Below, piece after piece: positions 35,046 to 44,150 of a stretch of 64,000 nucleotides of DNA. The stretch is from Parasegetibacter sp. NRK P23 (GTDB lineage Bacteria > Bacteroidota > Bacteroidia > Chitinophagales > Chitinophagaceae). Every line of letters starts with the position of its first letter. The stretch's first letter is position 1. The stretch lies in NCBI RefSeq assembly GCF_023721715.1, contig NZ_JAMDLG010000002.1, positions 1-64,000 on the forward strand, read 5' to 3'. The notes under the pieces are model-generated. The model saw only the letters and a program-made list of their open reading frames with translations, had not been told where the DNA came from and ran no database searches. The translations under genes were made by a program, and so were the position numbers.

Positions 35046-36350
35046 TTACCAGCAAATACCCTGATAGTTCAGTTGAGCCACATCGCTTTTCACGCGCACC
35101 AGGTCGATGACGATTTTGTCTTTCAGCAGTTCGCGGTGTGCGGCGAGGTCGAAGTTCCTGTGGTTGATGAGTACTACATCAGACTGGCAGATGGCCCTCG
35201 CGGGCTCATCGCAAACCAATTCCGACAAGTGCGGCAGGTGGTGGTTGATGAATGCTTTGTTGGCGCCTACAAGTTTGGAGAGGTGCACGTTCTTATCGTA
35301 AATCGAAAGGGTATATCCTTTGCCGATCAGTTTTTCGGCCAGGTCAACCGAAGGGCTGTAACGAAGGTCGTCGGTACCTTCTTTGAAACTGAGCCCGATA
35401 AAGCAGATTTTTTTCTTTCCCGTTTTGGCGATCATGTCAAACGCAACCTGTTTCTGGTGCTCATTGGAATGGTGAATACTTTGCAGCAGGGGAGAAGTGA
35501 GGTAATGATCGTGCGCCAGGGTGGCGAGTCCTTTCAGGTCTTTTGGTAAGCAGGAGCCGCCGTAAGCGAAGCCCGGTTTAAAATAAGCCGGGGAAATGTT
35601 CAGGTGCGTATCCTTGCAGAACAGTTCCATCAAGGGGTGCGAATCTATATTCAATGCTTTACAGATATTCCCTACTTCGTTCGCGAAAGTGATTTTCAGG
35701 GCATGAAAAGAGTTGTTCACGTATTTAATCAGTTCGGCCACTTTAATTTCCGTGATGATGATCTCTCCTTTTATGTCCTTGTACAGCGAGGATATTTTCT
35801 CAATGGAAGGCTGGTGGTCGCTGCCGATCACCGTAATGGCGGGATTATAATAGTCACTCACGGCGGAGCCTTCGCGCAGAAACTCCGGGTTAGACACCAC
35901 GGCGAATGCTTCATTCTTTTTCTTCCCGGAATGTTCCGCTATAATGGCGGCTACTCTTTCGTTGGTACCGGGCATGACGGTACTCCGGATAACTACGGTA
36001 TGAAATTCGTTTTTTTGAGCAATGGCTTCGCCGATCTGTTCCGCGGTACGAAAAAGGTAATCCAGGTTAAGCTGACCAGTTTCGGAAGAAGGCGTACCCA
36101 CGCAGATGATGCTGGTTTCGGTTGTGGTAACGGCTTTCAGGTAATCGGTGGTGGCGCTGATTTTCCCCGCGGCATGTTCGGTTCTGATGATTTCGTCGAT
36201 GTCTTTCTCCACGATGGTGGGAACGCCGTTGTTGATGAGTTCTACTTTTTGTTCCTGCACATCAACGCCTACAACTGTATGTCCGTTCTTCGCGAGGCAG
36301 CCTATACTTACGCATCCTACATATCCTAGTCCAAAGATTGAAATTCGCAT
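35046..36350 (-). CDS. Nucleotide-sugar dehydrogenase, GDP-mannose 6-dehydrogenase-like
   Basis: The 434-residue enzyme opens with ISIFGLGYVGCVSIGCLAKNGH, like AlgD, and has its catalytic cysteine at C267 in GGSCLPKDLKGL, close to the position in GDP-mannose dehydrogenase of Pseudomonas. Three domains are present: NAD-binding, central helical and C-terminal sugar-binding. It oxidises a nucleotide-sugar to a uronic acid. GDP-mannose is the favoured substrate from sequence resemblance; UDP-glucose is the alternative. It supplies an acidic sugar for the exopolysaccharide. Confidence 0.9.
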   Translation of the reverse strand: MRISIFGLGYVGCVSIGCLAKNGHTVVGVDVQEQKVELINNGVPTIVEKDIDEIIRTEHAAGKISATTDYLKAVTTTETSIICVGTPSSETGQLNLDYLFRTAEQIGEAIAQKNEFHTVVIRSTVMPGTNERVAAIIAEHSGKKKNEAFAVVSNPEFLREGSAVSDYYNPAITVIGSDHQPSIEKISSLYKDIKGEIIITEIKVAELIKYVNNSFHALKITFANEVGNICKALNIDSHPLMELFCKDTHLNISPAYFKPGFAYGGSCLPKDLKGLATLAHDHYLTSPLLQSIHHSNEHQKQVAFDMIAKTGKKKICFIGLSFKEGTDDLRYSPSVDLAEKLIGKGYTLSIYDKNVHLSKLVGANKAFINHHLPHLSELVCDEPARAICQSDVVLINHRNFDLAAHRELLKDKIVIDLVRVKSDVAQLNYQGICW

Positions 36351-36355
36351 TGCTG

Positions 36356-37390
36356 TTATTTTTTATAGGTATTGATTTGTGTTGTCATGAAGTCTACCAT
36401 ATCCGTCCATTTCGCTTTCAGTTTTTCCCGGATGGAGATTTGTTCTTCCGCGCTATATGGATGTCGGATGAATTTGTTGATGGTGTCAATGCCGGTATCC
36501 ATAGGCAGGTGCACCAACAAGCCTTCCTGCTCCAGCAACAGGTTGGCCTTCATTTCACGGATACCGCAGTACACGCTTTTCACGCCGAGCATGGCGCCTT
36601 CCCGAGCCATACTGTCGCCGGAAGAAATGACGGCGGCGGCGTGGTAAATCAGGGAATGGATATCGCCAACGGGTTCTTTGAGCAGTATCCAGTCTTTGGG
36701 GTATTTGTCCACAAGTGATTTGTCTTCCAGCGACAATACCACCTTTGTGCCCGGTTGTATTTTGTGCGCAAAGGATTGCACGATGGCGTCCTGCTGGTTG
36801 AAATAGTTGAAAGACTTATTACTCACTTCACGGATGAAGATGTATTTTTTGCTTTCCAGCCCATAGGTTTCCAGTATTTCGGTAGAAGGCGTGAACCTGT
36901 CGGGACTGAGGTAACTCCATTCTTTGAGGCAATTGAAAACGCCCACTTTTTTGGATGCGGTTACTACCGGAGGAAAGAATATTTTTTTGGAGAGCAGCGC
37001 GTTGAGCTGGTTGATTCTTTTTCTTTCCGGATCATCGTAAAACTGGATCACCGGCGTGGTGGCGAAGAACCCGGCGAAGGCCAGCGGCACGCTGCTTGCT
37101 GAAATACAGATATTGTATTTGTTTTTCCCTATGAGTTGGAAAAACCGGAACGTACGTTTCACGTTGCCTTCCCAGAAGATGGACCATTTGCTGCCATGGC
37201 TGGCGCCGACCTGGATGTTGTTGAATCCGGGGTATTCTTTCTGAATGATGGCCGGCAGTTTGCCCCTGCCGAGGTAACTGATGGTAACGTCCCAGCCGGC
37301 GGTGGACAATTCTTTAGACAGTCCTTTAAAGAGGTTCAGTTGCGCCGGATGTTTGATGTCGATAAGGATCTTTCGGGGTTGGTGCTTCAT
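36356..37390 (-). CDS. DUF354-type GT-B glycosyltransferase-like protein
   Basis: This 344-residue protein begins ILIDIKHPAQLNLFKGLSKEL, the hallmark of the DUF354 family, which resembles UDP-GlcNAc 2-epimerase/glycosyltransferase GT-B folds. The C-terminal half holds ISSGDSMAREGAMLGV, similar to the nucleotide-sugar site of that fold. Members sit in polysaccharide loci and are presumed glycosyltransferases, but activity is not proven. It is 5 nt before the dehydrogenase gene. Confidence 0.82.
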   Translation of the reverse strand: MKHQPRKILIDIKHPAQLNLFKGLSKELSTAGWDVTISYLGRGKLPAIIQKEYPGFNNIQVGASHGSKWSIFWEGNVKRTFRFFQLIGKNKYNICISASSVPLAFAGFFATTPVIQFYDDPERKRINQLNALLSKKIFFPPVVTASKKVGVFNCLKEWSYLSPDRFTPSTEILETYGLESKKYIFIREVSNKSFNYFNQQDAIVQSFAHKIQPGTKVVLSLEDKSLVDKYPKDWILLKEPVGDIHSLIYHAAAVISSGDSMAREGAMLGVKSVYCGIREMKANLLLEQEGLLVHLPMDTGIDTINKFIRHPYSAEEQISIREKLKAKWTDMVDFMTTQINTYKK

Positions 37391-37402
37391 GGATCGCTGA
37401 TT

Positions 37403-37978
37403 TTAATGGAAATATCTTTTGTAGTTGCGTTGGTAGGTAAGCTGCTCTATTTTCCGGGTATTGATCTTTTGCGCGGGGTTTCCGCCATAGATGCCCCATG
37501 GCTCCGTATCTTTTGTAAGCACGGCCCCCAATGCAAGAACTGAACCGCGTTTCACTGTTTTGCCGGGAAGGATGTAGGCGCCCGTAAAAATGCTGGCTTC
37601 GTTCTCTATGACCACGGGAGCGCCGAGCGTAGCGTAACCCGGATCGTTGAGGTTATGCCCGAGGGTGAAGATGCGCACATAACCGGCGATGTCTACATTG
37701 TCACCGATATGAATGCCTCTTCTGCCGTCGAGCAGGCTGTCGTGCCCGATGGAGCAGTTGTTGCCGATTTTTATTTTCCAGGGCGCGTACACGCGTACGT
37801 TCATCTGGATATTGGTATGCTTACCGATCTTCATGCGGTACAGGTGCCGGTAAATCATTTTCCGGATAAAATAGCTGGGTATCTTATTGAAGAAATGATT
37901 GGCCAGTCCCAGGTAGAAGAAGTGGAAATAGTCCACTACGGTTCTAGCGGGGGTGCCGTATTTTAGTTTGTCTTTCAT
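37403..37978 (-). CDS. Left-handed beta-helix acyltransferase (WbbJ/Wcm-type)
   Basis: The 191-residue protein is a hexapeptide-repeat transferase: repeated I-G-(D/N)-N units (IKIGNNCSIGHDSLL, GIHIGDNVDIAGYVRI) and a C-terminal GNPAQKI motif. The histidine in FTLGHN is the probable catalytic base. It probably acetylates a sugar of the repeat unit with acetyl-CoA. The start at MKDKLKYG was chosen because it overlaps the upstream acyltransferase stop by 4 nt (ATGA), as elsewhere in this operon. Confidence 0.9.
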   Translation of the reverse strand: MKDKLKYGTPARTVVDYFHFFYLGLANHFFNKIPSYFIRKMIYRHLYRMKIGKHTNIQMNVRVYAPWKIKIGNNCSIGHDSLLDGRRGIHIGDNVDIAGYVRIFTLGHNLNDPGYATLGAPVVIENEASIFTGAYILPGKTVKRGSVLALGAVLTKDTEPWGIYGGNPAQKINTRKIEQLTYQRNYKRYFH

Positions 37979-38490
37979 GCGTGGTTCCTGTTTTTGATTC
38001 TTTTGGCGGGTACGCCGGCATAAACGCCATAGGGTTCCGTGTCTTTGGTAAGCACGGCGCCCGCGGCCACGATGCATCCTTTCCGGATGGTGACGCCGGG
38101 CATTACGATCACCCGCAGGCCCAGCCATACATCATCTTCAATGATGGTGGGTTGAACGGGTTTCACGCCCTGCTCACTCATGGGGAGTGCCGCGGAACTG
38201 TTTTCGTGCATCTTGCCGAGTACGATACATTCTCTAGCGATCATCACATGGTTTCCGATCCGTACATTGTCGAGCCTGGTGTTTTCGTTCACCTGGCAAT
38301 TACTTCCAATGGTTACATTGTTACCGGATCCGATGTACACGCCCCGCTGAATTTTCGTGTTTCCCCCAATTGGAACCACGCTTCGAAGGTTGGCGCGCCT
38401 GATCTTATTGTACCATTTCCCTCCGGGGAACCAGGAGTTGGGCAGTTTTGAACTGAAACAGTAGTACAGCAATAGCCTGATCTTTTTCAT
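37975..38490 (-). CDS. Left-handed beta-helix acyltransferase, second copy
   Basis: This 171-residue hexapeptide acyltransferase has IGSGNNVTIGSNCQV-type coils and ends in GVPAKRIKNR. HENSS is in the region of the catalytic histidine. It shares the VLTKDTEP(Y/W)G(V/I)Y stretch with its downstream neighbour, so the two are related but diverged and probably modify different sugars or positions. It overlaps both neighbours by 4 nt. Confidence 0.9.
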   Translation of the reverse strand: MKKIRLLLYYCFSSKLPNSWFPGGKWYNKIRRANLRSVVPIGGNTKIQRGVYIGSGNNVTIGSNCQVNENTRLDNVRIGNHVMIARECIVLGKMHENSSAALPMSEQGVKPVQPTIIEDDVWLGLRVIVMPGVTIRKGCIVAAGAVLTKDTEPYGVYAGVPAKRIKNRNHA

Positions 38491-39680
38491 ACCGCCATTT
38501 TATTGGTGTGGTGAACTTGTTCCGGCGACAACAGTACCATGCGTTCCGCGGAAGCCAGGAGGTATTCTGAAATAGCGAGCGCCATCCAGGATTGCCAACG
38601 GATGTATTTGATCCGGGAGCGGAACACTTTGTTTTCAAAAAAGTGGAAGTAGCCTTTTTCTGAATCGTAAAACCGCTGTATGGTCCATTGCAATACTTCC
38701 TTCGCTTTTTCCAGTTCTCCTGTTTTGGAGAAAAGAATGATGGCGTTGGCGGTATCCCTGGTTTCGGTAAAGAAGATATTGCTTCTGATATCGGTGGGTT
38801 TGTGTTGGGTATGGAAGTGCAGGGCACGGGGACCATCGAAGCAGTGTGTTTTATAGGTGTCCATTCCTTTGCTGAACATGGTTTCCGATGCTTCGTTTCC
38901 GGCTACTTTGTTCATCAGGAAGATGGATTCCAGCACGAATGCCGTGTGGAAGTTATCGCTGTAACCGGCTTTTACGGAGTAGCCCCAGGTGCCGTCTTCC
39001 CTTTGTACTTTTCCCAGGTAGGCCAGTATTTTGGCGATGGTTGTTTTGTATCTTTCTTCAGGCTGAATGGCATAGAGCTCCGCATAGAACCGGCCCACTT
39101 TAGCCGTGGCATTATACACTTCGTCTTTTTGATGAGGCAGGTACGAATACCAGCATTCCGTTTCGGACTCGAACTTCATCCATTGCGTATGGAGAATGTT
39201 TTCGAAAGAAAGGATCATGTGAAGCAGTTCGGGATCCTGACGTTTCCTGTAGCTGGCAAGGAATGCGTACATGGTGAACAGGCTGATGATGAGCGAGGTT
39301 TTTCCCGGACCGGAACTGTAACGGGAGAGCGTCATCTCAAAAGCGAATCCTACGGAGAAATCCGTGAATTCGTTGCTCTTGTTTGCTTTGAACCAGGCGA
39401 TCAGTTTGTTGATTTCCTGCTCGTAGCGCACATGGTCGTAGTTGGCCATGGCATGAAGGAAGAGCGCGTTGGATTTGGAGTTTTCCGATGGCCCTATGCC
39501 CAGTAAACTCCTGAAGTTAATCGGCGATACTTTGTTCAGGAACGAAATTTTCGGCGCGAGTTTACCGGGTACGCGCAGTTTGGCGCCGGCGTAGTCGTTT
39601 GGGTCTATGCCCCTGTAGTCGTTTTCCCGCGCCTGTTGAAGTAGTTTTTCAAGGATCATTTCAATGGATTTAGTTTTCAT
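38487..39680 (-). CDS. Exopolysaccharide-locus protein of unknown function, probable alpha/alpha-toroid
   Basis: The 397-residue protein has no signal peptide or membrane helix. It is made of helical hairpin repeats, with motifs such as DGTWGYSVKAGYSDNFHTAFVLE and IRYIRWQSWMALAISEYLL-like ends (KYIRWQSWMALA), as in six-hairpin (alpha/alpha) toroid enzymes. Similar proteins occur in exopolysaccharide loci and often carry uninformative names. It could be a uronate epimerase, lyase or trimming enzyme, which would fit the uronic-acid dehydrogenase in the operon, but no catalytic residues could be assigned. 4-nt overlaps on both sides show it is part of the operon. Confidence 0.75.
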   Translation of the reverse strand: MKTKSIEMILEKLLQQARENDYRGIDPNDYAGAKLRVPGKLAPKISFLNKVSPINFRSLLGIGPSENSKSNALFLHAMANYDHVRYEQEINKLIAWFKANKSNEFTDFSVGFAFEMTLSRYSSGPGKTSLIISLFTMYAFLASYRKRQDPELLHMILSFENILHTQWMKFESETECWYSYLPHQKDEVYNATAKVGRFYAELYAIQPEERYKTTIAKILAYLGKVQREDGTWGYSVKAGYSDNFHTAFVLESIFLMNKVAGNEASETMFSKGMDTYKTHCFDGPRALHFHTQHKPTDIRSNIFFTETRDTANAIILFSKTGELEKAKEVLQWTIQRFYDSEKGYFHFFENKVFRSRIKYIRWQSWMALAISEYLLASAERMVLLSPEQVHHTNKMAV

Positions 39681-40765
39681 GCGAAAGAAGGTTTAGGTTG
39701 ATCGGCGGCTGGTTCCCAGATTTCGTTTTCGAGTCTTTCAATTACTTTCTGCACGGTGAAATGGGTGCGTGCGAACTTGTAGTTGTATTCGCCCATTTCT
39801 CCCACATTGCCCATTTCTATGGCGGCGGTCATCTTTTCCTCCAGTTCATCCATGGTGGCGCGTTTCATTTTGAAACCCATTTTCTCATCCTGGAAGAAAT
39901 CGCCGAGCGCGCCGGCATGGGTCGTGATTACAGCCAGACCAGCGGCCATCGCTTCCAGTATGCTGATGGGCATTCCTTCGCCGTGCGAAGTGGGAAGCAC
40001 AAAAATGTTCGACTGCTGGAAGAGTGTCGTTTTGGTTTCGCCTTCCACCAAACCATGGAAACGGATGTTGGGGTTGTTGAAAGCGCTGATGGTTCGTTTC
40101 ACGGATTCTTCCAGTGAGCCGAAGCCGGCCACATCTAAATGAATATGCGGGTATTGCCGGCTCAGGCGTTGAAATACGTTCAGCAGCAATAAAATACCTT
40201 TCTCTTTTTCGAGCCGCGCCAGGTAGAGAAACCTCGAACCCTGGATGTGTTCCGCTTCCGGAAGCGGGAAATGGGAGATGAATTTTCTGTCTACAACCGT
40301 GGTTTCCACAATAATCTTCTTTTGGCAACCGCGTTCTTCCAGTTGCTTCTTGAAGTCCTTACTCAATACGAACAGTTTATCGGCCTTGAAAAATACATTA
40401 AGTTGTTGTTGGGGGATTTTTTCAAAATATTCCTGGTTCCATCCGTGTATGAACACAAACACTTTTTTGAAAGACAGTTTGGAAAGAAGGATAAAAATCC
40501 TGTCGCGTTTAAAAGCTTTTTTATCCATCGAGGTGTTCACCAGGATCGCTTTACAGGATGGATTAAAGAAGGCTTCCAACGCGAAGCTGAGGTAACGCTC
40601 AATGGTAAACGCTATTCTTTTCAGTTTCCCTTTGCCTGCGTTTCCTCTGAAAAAATAGTTTTCTTCCACGCTCCAGTTACCTTTCAACGCTTTTACATAA
40701 GAGCTTACGCCGCCGCTGGTGTGGGGATAAGGAGAGAGGATCAGGAGTTTTTTCGGACTTTTCAT
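39677..40765 (-). CDS. Glycosyltransferase family 4 (GT-B)
   Basis: This 362-residue enzyme starts LLILSPYPHTSGGVSSYVKAL, a glycine-rich GT-B opening. The C-terminal domain has LARLEKEKGILLLLNVF and LPTSHGEGMPISILEAMAAGLAVI, with the E-x7-E motif of retaining GT4 enzymes. It adds a sugar to the lipid-linked repeat unit in the cytoplasm; donor and acceptor are unknown. Confidence 0.92.
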   Translation of the reverse strand: MKSPKKLLILSPYPHTSGGVSSYVKALKGNWSVEENYFFRGNAGKGKLKRIAFTIERYLSFALEAFFNPSCKAILVNTSMDKKAFKRDRIFILLSKLSFKKVFVFIHGWNQEYFEKIPQQQLNVFFKADKLFVLSKDFKKQLEERGCQKKIIVETTVVDRKFISHFPLPEAEHIQGSRFLYLARLEKEKGILLLLNVFQRLSRQYPHIHLDVAGFGSLEESVKRTISAFNNPNIRFHGLVEGETKTTLFQQSNIFVLPTSHGEGMPISILEAMAAGLAVITTHAGALGDFFQDEKMGFKMKRATMDELEEKMTAAIEMGNVGEMGEYNYKFARTHFTVQKVIERLENEIWEPAADQPKPSFA

Positions 40766-40822
40766 ACGGAATTTACTTTAGGGGTTAACAATTGGTCTGT
40801 CTATCTTGGTTGTGGTACTTTT

Positions 40823-42103
40823 TTAAAGGCTTAATCTGTATTTGTCCAGAAAAGTATTTGTGGTATGCGGAAAGGGTAATGCTTGTTCCTGGTAAAGTGT
40901 TTCCTGGTAGTGCATTCTGAAATAACCTATGAAGGAGCCCATTACACTGAATATGTACATGCGGTAGGTCATGGCCCATACATTCCCGGATAATCCCACC
41001 AGCAGGAATACAATAAACAGGGCATGGAACGCCGCGAAATAATCTTTCGGCACAAGTTTTTTGATTTTTGAACGGTAGAATACGGCCATCTTCCGGATGC
41101 GGAACACAAAAACGAGGTATAGGATCAGTCCCAGCAGACCGGAGCTGAAGAAGATGTACGTGTAATCAACATGTATGGGTCTGGGTTTGTAAAACCCATA
41201 ATTGTCGATGGTGTTGAAGGCCTCTTTACCCAGCAGGTGCGGTACGGGCGCGTAGCGGTTCTGTTCAAAGTCGTTCAGCACATAGCCAAGTTCCATGTAC
41301 CGTCCTTCCTGGGTTACGGTATATTCTTCCGAATACACATTGCTCCTGATTTCTAATCTCTTCGTCAGCGCTTCTTCGTAGAGGGGGAAGGTTACGGCGA
41401 GCAGGATTGCGGCCAGCGCCAGTACTTTGAACAGTTTCCCGATATGCCCGGCGAAAAGGAAAAACAGGGAGATAAGCAACGCGATAATGATAAGGGTGGT
41501 TCTGCGCAGCGAGAGCAGCAGGAGGGAAAAATTGATGAAAGCGATGATGATCCAGAAGATTTTCCGGGTCACGATTTTTTGCCTGAGGTAAAATGGGATC
41601 AGTCCCACCAGAAATGCGGGCGGATACAGTTTCGCGTCGCCCAGGCCTGTTTTGAACACGTCATCGTCTTCGCTTTCATAAGATATATCGCCTATGCCGA
41701 ACATGTTGGACAGGAATACGAAAAACGCGTAGACCACCAGGCAATACAGGGTATACCGGTGAAATTTTACGAACCGGTCGTGGCTGTTGATAAGGGTGGC
41801 GGCGATGGGGAAGAACATCAATGAAACCGCTACTTTCAGGTATTCGATGACGGACGCGGAAATATTGGAGGAGAACAGGATAAGCACCGCCCAGTAACTG
41901 AGCAGGAAATACAACAGGTTGTTCCGGGGCGCCTGTAATTTCTTTTGCGTAAGCAGGCAATGCAGGATGATGAACAGGTTCCATCCGATCCTTAGTACGG
42001 AGGTGAGCGACTGCGACCCCCCGAAATAATAGAGGTAGTCGAACACGAAGTTGACCGGTATGGTGAACAGGAATAACCTGAATATCATTTGCTCCTGCTT
42101 CAT
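40823..42103 (-). CDS. O-antigen ligase/polymerase-like membrane protein (Wzy candidate)
   Basis: The 426-residue protein has about ten to twelve membrane helices and one large periplasmic loop (about 255-310), the usual shape of Wzy polymerases. Sequence conservation in the family is low, so the call rests on topology and position between two glycosyltransferase genes. It would polymerise repeat units after Wzx export. It overlaps the upstream glycosyltransferase gene by 4 nt. Confidence 0.8.
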   Translation of the reverse strand: MKQEQMIFRLFLFTIPVNFVFDYLYYFGGSQSLTSVLRIGWNLFIILHCLLTQKKLQAPRNNLLYFLLSYWAVLILFSSNISASVIEYLKVAVSLMFFPIAATLINSHDRFVKFHRYTLYCLVVYAFFVFLSNMFGIGDISYESEDDDVFKTGLGDAKLYPPAFLVGLIPFYLRQKIVTRKIFWIIIAFINFSLLLLSLRRTTLIIIALLISLFFLFAGHIGKLFKVLALAAILLAVTFPLYEEALTKRLEIRSNVYSEEYTVTQEGRYMELGYVLNDFEQNRYAPVPHLLGKEAFNTIDNYGFYKPRPIHVDYTYIFFSSGLLGLILYLVFVFRIRKMAVFYRSKIKKLVPKDYFAAFHALFIVFLLVGLSGNVWAMTYRMYIFSVMGSFIGYFRMHYQETLYQEQALPFPHTTNTFLDKYRLSL

Positions 42104-43293
42104 GCGCTTCTTTTTTTGATGAAGTGTTTGCTGATCACGAGGGTCTGCGCCAGGTTACCGATGAAGTCGTTTTGTTTCTTATAGGGCGTGGCTTCATACA
42201 GCGCGAGGTATCTGGGAATGCCGTTCTTTATATCAAAATGCCGGGCGAACATGTCGCTTGAAAATTGGGAGAATTTTTCTTTGCCCGCTCCGTTCGACAG
42301 TTGCAGCAGGTGTTTTTCATTTTGAGCGGCGTAGGTATCGTTGAATGTGGTGCGCCCTGAAAAGTTGTGATGGAATAGTTGTGGAAAGCTGTTTTCTTCC
42401 ACCAACACCGGGAGGCGAAGGTTCTTATTTGGCGCAAGCAATACTTTTCCGAGCGCCGCCGCTTCCATCAGGCCCCGTCCGGATCCGATCACGAATTCCG
42501 CCACGTCAATCACCTTGCTGGCATCTTTACAAAATCGCTCTTCTGTTTCCAGTACTACCAGGTTTCCGGCACCAATGGCTTGTTGCACGCGATCGTACAC
42601 CTCCCTGTCTTCGATGCCGCCAAGGATAAGCAGACGCATCTTGATGCCATGGACTTCAAGGTAGCGGATGAGTTCAATGCTCTGCATCAGACTGTGTTCA
42701 TGAAGTTTCGTGAACCGCGATATGCGCAAGAAGTTAAAGCCGCCGTTGTGTTTTTCTTTTAAGGCCTGAATCAGCGCTTCGTCCTGAACAGGTGGTTTTA
42801 CCCTGTTGGGAATAAGGTGTAAGGTTGTTTTACTGAACCGCGACTGCCGGCTGAAGTTCACCTGATCCTCCACGGAGAACAGGGTAATGTCTTTGCAGGC
42901 GGGGTATTTCCATTTTGGCGCCGGAGGCCCGCCGCATTTGGTGAGCAGCATGGGGATCTTCCCGGCATTGCTCAGCGGACGCAGGAAAAAATAAGCATTC
43001 GAGTCGAAACAATGGATGAGGTCAAAATTTTCGTTTTGTAAAAGTTGTTTTGTCGCCCGCCTGGTTTGTACCACGCCATTGAGTCCTTTCTCCGGTGAAC
43101 TGATTACATGGAATTTATTGCAGGGAAAATTATATGTTCCCTCTTTTACGGGTTTCAGGCTGAACAGGGCTACATGAATGACGGCCTGGTTGTGTTGCGC
43201 CATCTCCTGCAGGATGGCCTTCAGGCTGCGGAGGTGGCCGCCCATATCCCCGCCGAAATTGCTGATCCCGTAAAGTATTTTTTTGTTGCGCAT
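42100..43293 (-). CDS. Glycosyltransferase, GT-B fold
   Basis: The 397-residue protein has an N-terminal GT-B domain (ILYGISNFGGDMGGHLRSL, then FDLIHCFDSNAYFFLRPL) and a C-terminal domain with FLRISRFTKLHEHSL and GSGRGLMEAAALGKVLL, where the E of the E-x7-E-like site lies. It is weakly GT4-like. A role in repeat-unit assembly is inferred from context. It starts 2 nt after the murB-like gene. Confidence 0.82.
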   Translation of the reverse strand: MRNKKILYGISNFGGDMGGHLRSLKAILQEMAQHNQAVIHVALFSLKPVKEGTYNFPCNKFHVISSPEKGLNGVVQTRRATKQLLQNENFDLIHCFDSNAYFFLRPLSNAGKIPMLLTKCGGPPAPKWKYPACKDITLFSVEDQVNFSRQSRFSKTTLHLIPNRVKPPVQDEALIQALKEKHNGGFNFLRISRFTKLHEHSLMQSIELIRYLEVHGIKMRLLILGGIEDREVYDRVQQAIGAGNLVVLETEERFCKDASKVIDVAEFVIGSGRGLMEAAALGKVLLAPNKNLRLPVLVEENSFPQLFHHNFSGRTTFNDTYAAQNEKHLLQLSNGAGKEKFSQFSSDMFARHFDIKNGIPRYLALYEATPYKKQNDFIGNLAQTLVISKHFIKKRSA

Positions 43294-43295
43294 GG

Positions 43296-44150
43296 TTACA
43301 GTATTCTTTGTTCCACTTCCAGGTGCAGGTTGAATTTTTCTTTCACCTTTTGCTGTACATAAGTGATCAGGTCGATGATGTCTTTACCGGTCGCGTTGCC
43401 TTTGTTTACGATAAAGCCGCTGTGTTTACCGGATATCTGCGCATCTCCGATGGAGAAACCCTTCAGCCCGAGTTCATCCACCAGCGGGCCCACGAAATGG
43501 CCGGGTGGCCTTTTGAACACGCTGCCCGCGTTCGGAAGATCCCTGGGCTGCTTTTGCCAGCGTGTGGTTTTGATGCGCTCCATTTTTTCTTTGATTTGTT
43601 CCCGCGTGCCTTTCTGCAATTGTAATTTTGCGCTCACTACAATCAGTCCCGGGTTCTTCTGAAAAAAGCTGTTCCGGTACTCGAAACCGATGTCTTCTTT
43701 TCTGATCTCATGAAAGCTGTCGGAAAGGGGATCATAATATTTAACGGAGATAAGCAGGTCCTTCATTTCTTCGCCACCTGCTCCCGCGTTCATGACGACC
43801 GCACCACCGGCTGAACTGGGGATGTCGTAAAAAGTTTCCAGTCCGGTTAATTCGTGTTGAAGTGCCAGGTCACACAATTCCACCATGGTAGCGCCCGCCT
43901 CTACTTCAATCGTAGTGCCATCCAACTTTGTTTTATTGAGGTTGTCGGCGAATATCACAAAGCTTTCAGGATAATATGTTTTGGATAAGATTACGTTGTG
44001 GCCGCTGCCCAGCAATATTTTCCGCTCCTTATTTTCCTGGAACACCGCTCTTATTTCCGCTTCGTTGGAGGGGAAGTAGGCCGTTTCGCAGGTGGCGTTG
44101 AGCCGGTACGAATTGTAGGGTTGAAGGTTAAATTGTTTGCACACTCTCAT
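43296..44150 (-). CDS. murB: UDP-N-acetylenolpyruvylglucosamine reductase (MurB-like), in exopolysaccharide operon
   Basis: This 284-residue flavoprotein has the FAD-binding segment ILLGSGHNVILS, IPSSAGGAVVMNAGAGG, YRNSFF, the catalytic serine S210 in NAGSVFKRPPG, and the C-terminal glutamate in HLEVEQRIL. The short form corresponds to type II MurB. It reduces UDP-GlcNAc-enolpyruvate to UDP-MurNAc. Encoded between wzx and a glycosyltransferase gene with a murA homologue in the same operon, it probably makes a lactyl-ether sugar for the polysaccharide. Being the cell's housekeeping copy is the alternative. Confidence 0.9.
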   Translation of the reverse strand: MRVCKQFNLQPYNSYRLNATCETAYFPSNEAEIRAVFQENKERKILLGSGHNVILSKTYYPESFVIFADNLNKTKLDGTTIEVEAGATMVELCDLALQHELTGLETFYDIPSSAGGAVVMNAGAGGEEMKDLLISVKYYDPLSDSFHEIRKEDIGFEYRNSFFQKNPGLIVVSAKLQLQKGTREQIKEKMERIKTTRWQKQPRDLPNAGSVFKRPPGHFVGPLVDELGLKGFSIGDAQISGKHSGFIVNKGNATGKDIIDLITYVQQKVKEKFNLHLEVEQRIL

